A model generated the notes under the pieces. The model did not search any database. It worked only from the letters and a program-made list of their open reading frames with translations, and was not told the origin of the DNA. The translations under genes were made by a program, and so were the position numbers. From an uncultured Kocuria sp. (GTDB taxonomy: Bacteria > Actinomycetota > Actinomycetes > Actinomycetales > Micrococcaceae): a stretch of DNA of 64,000 nucleotides. Location of the stretch: NCBI RefSeq assembly GCF_947500125.1, contig NZ_CANMRA010000012.1:57407-121406 (forward strand), read 5' to 3'. This document shows, piece by piece, positions 60,192 through 64,000 of the stretch; the first letter of the stretch is position 1, and every line of letters begins with the position of its first letter.

Positions 60192-60554
60192 CGCGCAGCG
60201 GGTCGGAGCCCCTCCACGGGCTCGTCGGGGATCGTCGATCTCCGGTCGAGCACGTGGACGCCGCATCTCGAGAAGCAGGACCAGGCTACCCCGGAGCTCC
60301 GACACCTCGACAAGCGGATGGTGAGTTGTGTCACTGAAACGTAATGCTCGGGCCCGTCGCCGGCGCCGTTCCCGGTGTTCCGACCCCATTCCAGCGGAGG
60401 GATGTGTCGCCGAGATGTCGCAACGGTGACGCCCCGGGGAAGACCGGCGCACAGGAGCGCGGCACGGGACGCGGCCGGGGTGCCGCCCGGACGATGTGGT
60501 TCAATGGGGACAGCTTCAAGAGACCCGGTCGGCAAGCTCCGACTTGACCGGGCA
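60192..60554. other. 363-bp region between the two inverted copies
   Basis: No gene is supported. It should hold divergent promoters for the two leader-peptide loci. Near 60505-60552, ACCCGGTC pairs with GACCGGG around CGGCAAGCTCCG, a hairpin just upstream of copy B. A weaker equivalent flanks copy A. TCCGGTCGAG and similar GC-rich stretches fill the rest. Confidence 0.6.
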
Positions 60555-60562
60555 CCAACCCC

Positions 60563-60886
60563 ATGTTCACGGGTGGTTCGGATGACGAAGCGGCTCGCAT
60601 CGCCGCCGCGGCGGTACCCGGTGCGAGCAAGAGCGCACGAAGGATCACGGTCATGTCCGACCCCCGCACCCCTGTTGCCGTCACCCGGACGAGCGCGTTC
60701 CCCGCGGCCGCCCCGAGCGTCCCGTCCGGACGGGACTCGGCCCCGCACGACCCGGCCGGCGGCGTCCCGGCCATCAGCGTCTCCGCCATGAGCGTCGAGG
60801 ACTACGCCCGTGCTGTGCAGGCCCGCACCGAGTTCGTGGACTTCCTGCTGGCCCCGGCCCGCGGGGAGCTCGCCGCCGCCGCCTGA
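60563..60886 (+). CDS. Small protein upstream of a PIN-domain gene, antitoxin-like
   Basis: 107 residues if started at ATG 60563; a start at ATG 60653 (MSDPRTPVAV, with AAGGA nine bases ahead) would give 77. The first 14 codons of the long form are homologous to the 25-aa leader ORF on the other strand, so they may be a leader fused in frame or a separate function. The middle is Pro/Ser/Ala-rich and disordered. The C-terminus (MSVEDYARAVQARTEFVDFL) is an amphipathic helix of the kind that antitoxins use to wrap a toxin. It lies 11 bases before the PIN gene. Confidence 0.6.
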   Translation: MFTGGSDDEAARIAAAAVPGASKSARRITVMSDPRTPVAVTRTSAFPAAAPSVPSGRDSAPHDPAGGVPAISVSAMSVEDYARAVQARTEFVDFLLAPARGELAAAA

Positions 60887-60897
60887 GAGCCCGCGCC

Positions 60898-61281
60898 GTG
60901 GACCTGCTCCTGGACCGTTCCGTGCTGCTCGGGGTGCGCACCCCGGAGCGCTGCCCCGAGCTCACCGAGACCCTGCGCCGGCAGGGCCACCGGCGGCTCT
61001 TCCTGCCGGCCACGGTGCTCGGGGAGCTGCTCGCCGAGCGGCCGGACGAGACGCTGTGGGCGGAGCAGCTCGAGCTGCGCTTTCCCGGCCGGGTGCTGCC
61101 GGTGGACGCCGCCGTGGCCCGGGCGTGGGGCTCGCTGGCCGCGACGGGCACGGCCGACCCGCTCGCCGGTCTCACCGCGGCCACGGCTCTGGTGCACGGG
61201 CTGACCGTGCTGACCGCGGAGCCCGGGCGGTACGCCGGCACCGGGACGCCCGTGCTGGACGCCGCCCCCGCCCGGCCGTAG
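60898..61281 (+). CDS. PIN-domain protein, VapC-like toxin candidate
   Basis: 127 residues from GTG 60898. The fold order fits PIN/VapC: an acidic start MDLLLDRSVLLGV, ATVLGELLAER with the second acidic position, the helix LPVDAAVARAWGSLAATG, then DPLAGLTAATALVHGLTVLT, which mirrors the typical ADALIAATALVHGLTVVT. The last acidic residue of the catalytic set is not obvious: the usual TRN-D-F is TAEPGRYAG here. It may be a weakened nuclease. It pairs with the antitoxin-like gene upstream and ends three bases from the convergent glycosyltransferase stop. Confidence 0.75.
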   Translation: MDLLLDRSVLLGVRTPERCPELTETLRRQGHRRLFLPATVLGELLAERPDETLWAEQLELRFPGRVLPVDAAVARAWGSLAATGTADPLAGLTAATALVHGLTVLTAEPGRYAGTGTPVLDAAPARP

Positions 61282-61284
61282 TCC

Positions 61285-62454
61285 TCAGGCGGCCCGGCGG
61301 CGGCGCGGGCCGCGACCCCGCACCGAGAGCTCCACGGCGTGCTCGTAGTGCTCGAGCAGCTGCCCCACCAGCACGTCCCACGTCCGGCCCTGGACCGCCG
61401 CGTGCGCGGCGGCGCCGAGCGCGGCCCGCTTCGCCTCGTCACCCAGGAGGTCGGCCACGTGCCCCCGCAGCGCCCCGAGGTCACCCGGGGGATAGAGCCA
61501 GCCGGTGCGGGACGGGTCCACGAGGTCGAGGGGGCCGCCCCGGCCGGTCGCGACCACCGGCACCCCGGAGGCCATGGCCTCCTGGATCGTCTGGCAGAAC
61601 GTCTCGAACTCGCCGGGATGGACGAACACGTCGAAGGACGCCATGATGCGCGCGAGGTCGGCGCCGCTGCGGCGCCCGGTGAAGTGGGCCTGCGGGAGCC
61701 GGCGGCGCAGGGCGTCCTCCTCCGGCCCCGACCCCACCACCACGAGGCGCGTGCCGGGCAGGTCCGCGACCGCCGCGAGGTCCTCGACCTGCTTCTCCGG
61801 TGCGATCCGCCCCACGTAGCCGACGATCCGCCGGCCGCCGCCGACCTCCTCGCGCCACCGCTCGTCCCGGTGCCGGGGGCAGAAGCGGGTGGTGTCCACC
61901 CCGCGCCGCCACAGGTCCACGTCGTGGACGCCGTGCTCGACGAGCTGCCGGACGGCCGAGGTGGACGGCGCGAGCGTCAGCGTCGCGAGGTTGTGCATGG
62001 AGCGCACGTGCCCCCACAGGAGCTGCTCGAGGAAGGGGGCCCCGTACTTGGCCGCGTAGCCGGGGACGTCCGTCTGGTAGACCGCCACGCACGGCACGCC
62101 GAGCTGCTGGGCCGCCACGATCGCCCGGCGGCCCAGCACGAACGGGGAGGCCACGTGGACCACGTCCGGCCGGAAGCGCTCCAGCTGCCGGCGCACCCGC
62201 GCCACGGTCCCCCCGGCCACGCGCACGGCCGGGTAGCCGGTGAGGGGAACGGCGGGCAGCCGGTGTACCGGCACCCCGTCGAGGTCCTCGACGACGTCCT
62301 CCGCGAGGCGCCCGAGCGGCGCGGGGTCGTAGGAGGGCGCCACGACGGCGACGTCGTGGCCCCCGGCGACCAGCTCCTCGACGACCCGCAGCACCGAGTG
62401 GGTGACTCCGTTCAGATGGGGGAGGAACTGCTCGGCGACCACGGCGACTCTCAT
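61285..62454 (-). CDS. GT4 glycosyltransferase, GDP-mannose-dependent alpha-mannosyltransferase (MgtA/PimB-like)
   Basis: 389 residues from ATG 62454. GT-B fold: the N-terminal domain starts VAVVAEQFLPHLNGVTHSVL, with DVVHVASPFVLGRRA and VYQTDVPGYAAKYG. The C-terminal donor domain has IVGYVGRIAPEKQVEDLA, LVVVGSGPEEDALRRRLP and the EX7E motif in HPGEFETFCQTIQEAMASG. These closely follow the actinobacterial mannosyltransferases that extend lipomannan or mannosyl-glucuronyl-diacylglycerol. It acts at the cytoplasmic face of the membrane. The C-terminus is very basic (RGRGPRRRRAA). It is divergent from the DUF6350 gene. Confidence 0.9.
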   Translation of the reverse strand: MRVAVVAEQFLPHLNGVTHSVLRVVEELVAGGHDVAVVAPSYDPAPLGRLAEDVVEDLDGVPVHRLPAVPLTGYPAVRVAGGTVARVRRQLERFRPDVVHVASPFVLGRRAIVAAQQLGVPCVAVYQTDVPGYAAKYGAPFLEQLLWGHVRSMHNLATLTLAPSTSAVRQLVEHGVHDVDLWRRGVDTTRFCPRHRDERWREEVGGGRRIVGYVGRIAPEKQVEDLAAVADLPGTRLVVVGSGPEEDALRRRLPQAHFTGRRSGADLARIMASFDVFVHPGEFETFCQTIQEAMASGVPVVATGRGGPLDLVDPSRTGWLYPPGDLGALRGHVADLLGDEAKRAALGAAAHAAVQGRTWDVLVGQLLEHYEHAVELSVRGRGPRRRRAA

Positions 62455-62569
62455 GGGTCCGAGCCTGCCCGGGACGGGCGACCGGGCGGGAAGCGGCGCG
62501 TGGCCCGCCGGTGAAGGCGCCGTGAAGCCTCTGCCGGGGCGCCGCGCGGGCGTGGGAAGATGGGCGGTG

Positions 62570-64000
62570 ATGAACTCCCATGGCTCTTCTTCCCCCGCTG
62601 CACGCCCCGACCGCAGGGGTGTGCCGATGCCGCTGTGGCTGCAGGGCGTGCTGGAACTCGGCTCCGTGGCCGTGGTGTCCTACCTGCTGGTCCTGCTGAC
62701 GGTCCTCATGGTGTGGCTCGCCGACGGCTTCGACACCCTCGGCCTGACCGGCGGGTTCGTGCTCTCCGGCCACGTGTGGCTGCTCGCCCACCTCACACCC
62801 CTCCAGGTGGCCCTGGACCCCGGGGCGGGGCTGCCCGCGACCACGGGGACGCTCAACCTCGTCCCGCTGGGGCTGACCCTCGTCCCCTTCGCGCTCGCCT
62901 GGCACGCCGGGAGGCGGCTGGCGCGCGCCTGCTGGGAGGGCCAGTTCTGGCAGCCGTACCTCAGCGGCCTCGCCGCCTACTCAGCGTTCGGTGCGGCGGC
63001 CGCCCTGCTGTTCACCGGGGAGCAGGTCTCGGCGAGCCCGGCGGCCGCGGCCGTCTTCCCGCTGGTGCCCGTGGCCCTGGGCGGGTTCGTGGGCGCGTAC
63101 CGGGCCTCGAGGTCGCTGCCGGGGCTGATCGGCGTCAACGCCGCCGCGTGGGTCGAGCGCACGAGCCAGTACTCCCGATGGGCCGGGTCCTACGTGTGGG
63201 CGGTGCTGCGCGCCGGCTTCGTCGCGGCCGTCGCCGGTGTCGGCGCCGGGGCGGCCCTGCTCGCCGCCGCGCTGCTGTGGAACTGGAACGACGTGGTGGG
63301 CGTCTACCAGCGGCTCGGCACCGGCGTGCCGGGGGACACCGCGCTCACGGGTCTCCAACTGGGCTACCTGCCCAATCTCGCGGTCTACGCCCTGGCCTGG
63401 GCCACCGGCGCGGGCTTCGACCTCGGTGCCGGCACCCACTCCTCCCCGCTGGGCACGGACCCCGGGCCCGTGCCGCTGCTCCCGGCGCTCGCCGCGCTGC
63501 CGCCCGCGGAGCTCCCGGCCTGGGCGCTCGTGGTGGTCGTGCTGCCGGTCCTGGCCGGCGTCCTCGCCGGCTGGTGGTTCCTGCGCGAGGGGGAGAACCA
63601 CCTGGACGACTGGATGGCGCTCCGGCTGCCCGCCCGCTGGATCACGTTCCCGCTCTCCACACTGCTGACGGGACTCTTCGTGGGCGCGGTCGCGGGTGTG
63701 CTGGTGATGCTGCTGAGCTGGCTGGCGCACGGTTCGCTGGGGCTCGGCCGGCTCACGGACGTGGGGCCCGACGGGCTCGCCGTCCTGCTGCTGTTCGGTG
63801 CCGAGGTGGCCGCCGGGACGGCGGTCGGCTACGTCGTGGGACCGTGGCTCGAGCACGAGCCGCACTTCGCGCCGCCCCGCGACGGGGAGGACGGGGAGGA
63901 CGGGACGCCTGCCGGCCGGCGCGAGGCGCGGCGGCGGCGGCGGGAGGAGGCCGCGGCGCGGCGCGCGATGCGCTCGGCGGGCCGGGGGAGGCCGCGGAGC
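62570..64000 (+). CDS. DUF6350 family multi-pass membrane protein, 3' end beyond window
   Basis: 477 residues visible from ATG 62570 and still open at the last base. About ten membrane helices (for example ELGSVAVVSYLLVLLTVLMV and LAALPPAELPAWALVVVVLP). The family's most conserved stretch, WATGAGFDLGAGTHSSPLG, ends with TDPGPVPLLPALA near residues 285-310. The visible end is Arg/Glu-rich (RREARRRRREEAAARRA), so the protein is close to its C-terminus. The function is unknown. As I recall, DUF6350 genes in Micrococcales lie between sucCD and purN-purH; here the purN side may follow beyond the window. Confidence 0.9.
   Translation, partial: MNSHGSSSPAARPDRRGVPMPLWLQGVLELGSVAVVSYLLVLLTVLMVWLADGFDTLGLTGGFVLSGHVWLLAHLTPLQVALDPGAGLPATTGTLNLVPLGLTLVPFALAWHAGRRLARACWEGQFWQPYLSGLAAYSAFGAAAALLFTGEQVSASPAAAAVFPLVPVALGGFVGAYRASRSLPGLIGVNAAAWVERTSQYSRWAGSYVWAVLRAGFVAAVAGVGAGAALLAAALLWNWNDVVGVYQRLGTGVPGDTALTGLQLGYLPNLAVYALAWATGAGFDLGAGTHSSPLGTDPGPVPLLPALAALPPAELPAWALVVVVLPVLAGVLAGWWFLREGENHLDDWMALRLPARWITFPLSTLLTGLFVGAVAGVLVMLLSWLAHGSLGLGRLTDVGPDGLAVLLLFGAEVAAGTAVGYVVGPWLEHEPHFAPPRDGEDGEDGTPAGRREARRRRREEAAARRAMRSAGRGRPRS

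Overview
The window is about 72-75% G+C with dense genes, GTG and TTG starts and a c-di-AMP riboswitch ahead of an NlpC/P60 cell-wall hydrolase. These point to an actinobacterium. Gene order and protein style (helicase-associated protein, cold-shock protein, DUF3027, MFS, serC, DtxR; pcrA near sucCD; DUF6350) suggest Micrococcaceae, most likely Kocuria or a close relative. This is inferred from remembered gene order, not from a search.

Layout. 1-20,400 is mostly housekeeping: a truncated helicase-associated protein, a cold-shock-domain protein, DUF3027, an exporter, serC, a DtxR-type regulator, two secreted NlpC/P60-like proteins (the first behind a c-di-AMP riboswitch), a DUF4031-HD-NUDIX fusion, tRNA-Arg(CCT), a UvrD/PcrA helicase, an IolT-like sugar porter and sucCD. 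20,500-39,500 is a myo-inositol catabolic region. One operon carries iolE-like, iolH, iolC, a Cgl0158-type aldolase, iolD, mmsA/iolA and iolG. A LacI regulator is divergent from a second dehydrogenase/epimerase pair. A gntR-iolB-tautomerase operon is divergent from an FrcBCA-type ABC transporter plus a third dehydrogenase. Together these give uptake and every step from inositol to acetyl-CoA and DHAP. The gntR/ABC and iolE promoter regions share a TATGTCNNTACA motif and a CRP/GlxR-like site, which suggests one regulon under catabolite control.

39,500-52,000 holds purU, a 628-bp gap with a multi-branched inverted-repeat element, an erythrin-VIT1 metal transporter behind a manganese (yybP-ykoY) riboswitch, benE, an unrecognised 470-aa protein, a SWIM-SNF2 helicase and, divergent from it, an unrecognised 1041-aa protein. 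52,000-58,800 is a choline-to-glycine-betaine module (betT-betB-betA) divergent from a TetR regulator that leads a two-gene SMR exporter operon. 58,800-61,300 has cspA with a long leader and several small genes, including two divergent genes with the same duplicated 40-bp leader peptide region and a PIN-domain toxin-like pair. The window ends with a mannosyltransferase and a truncated DUF6350 membrane protein.

Two features recur across the window: short intergenic tandem repeats (periods 7, 11, 13, 14, 15, 19 and about 29 bp) and long perfect hairpins at gene ends. No insertion sequence, integrase, prophage, CRISPR array or rRNA was seen.
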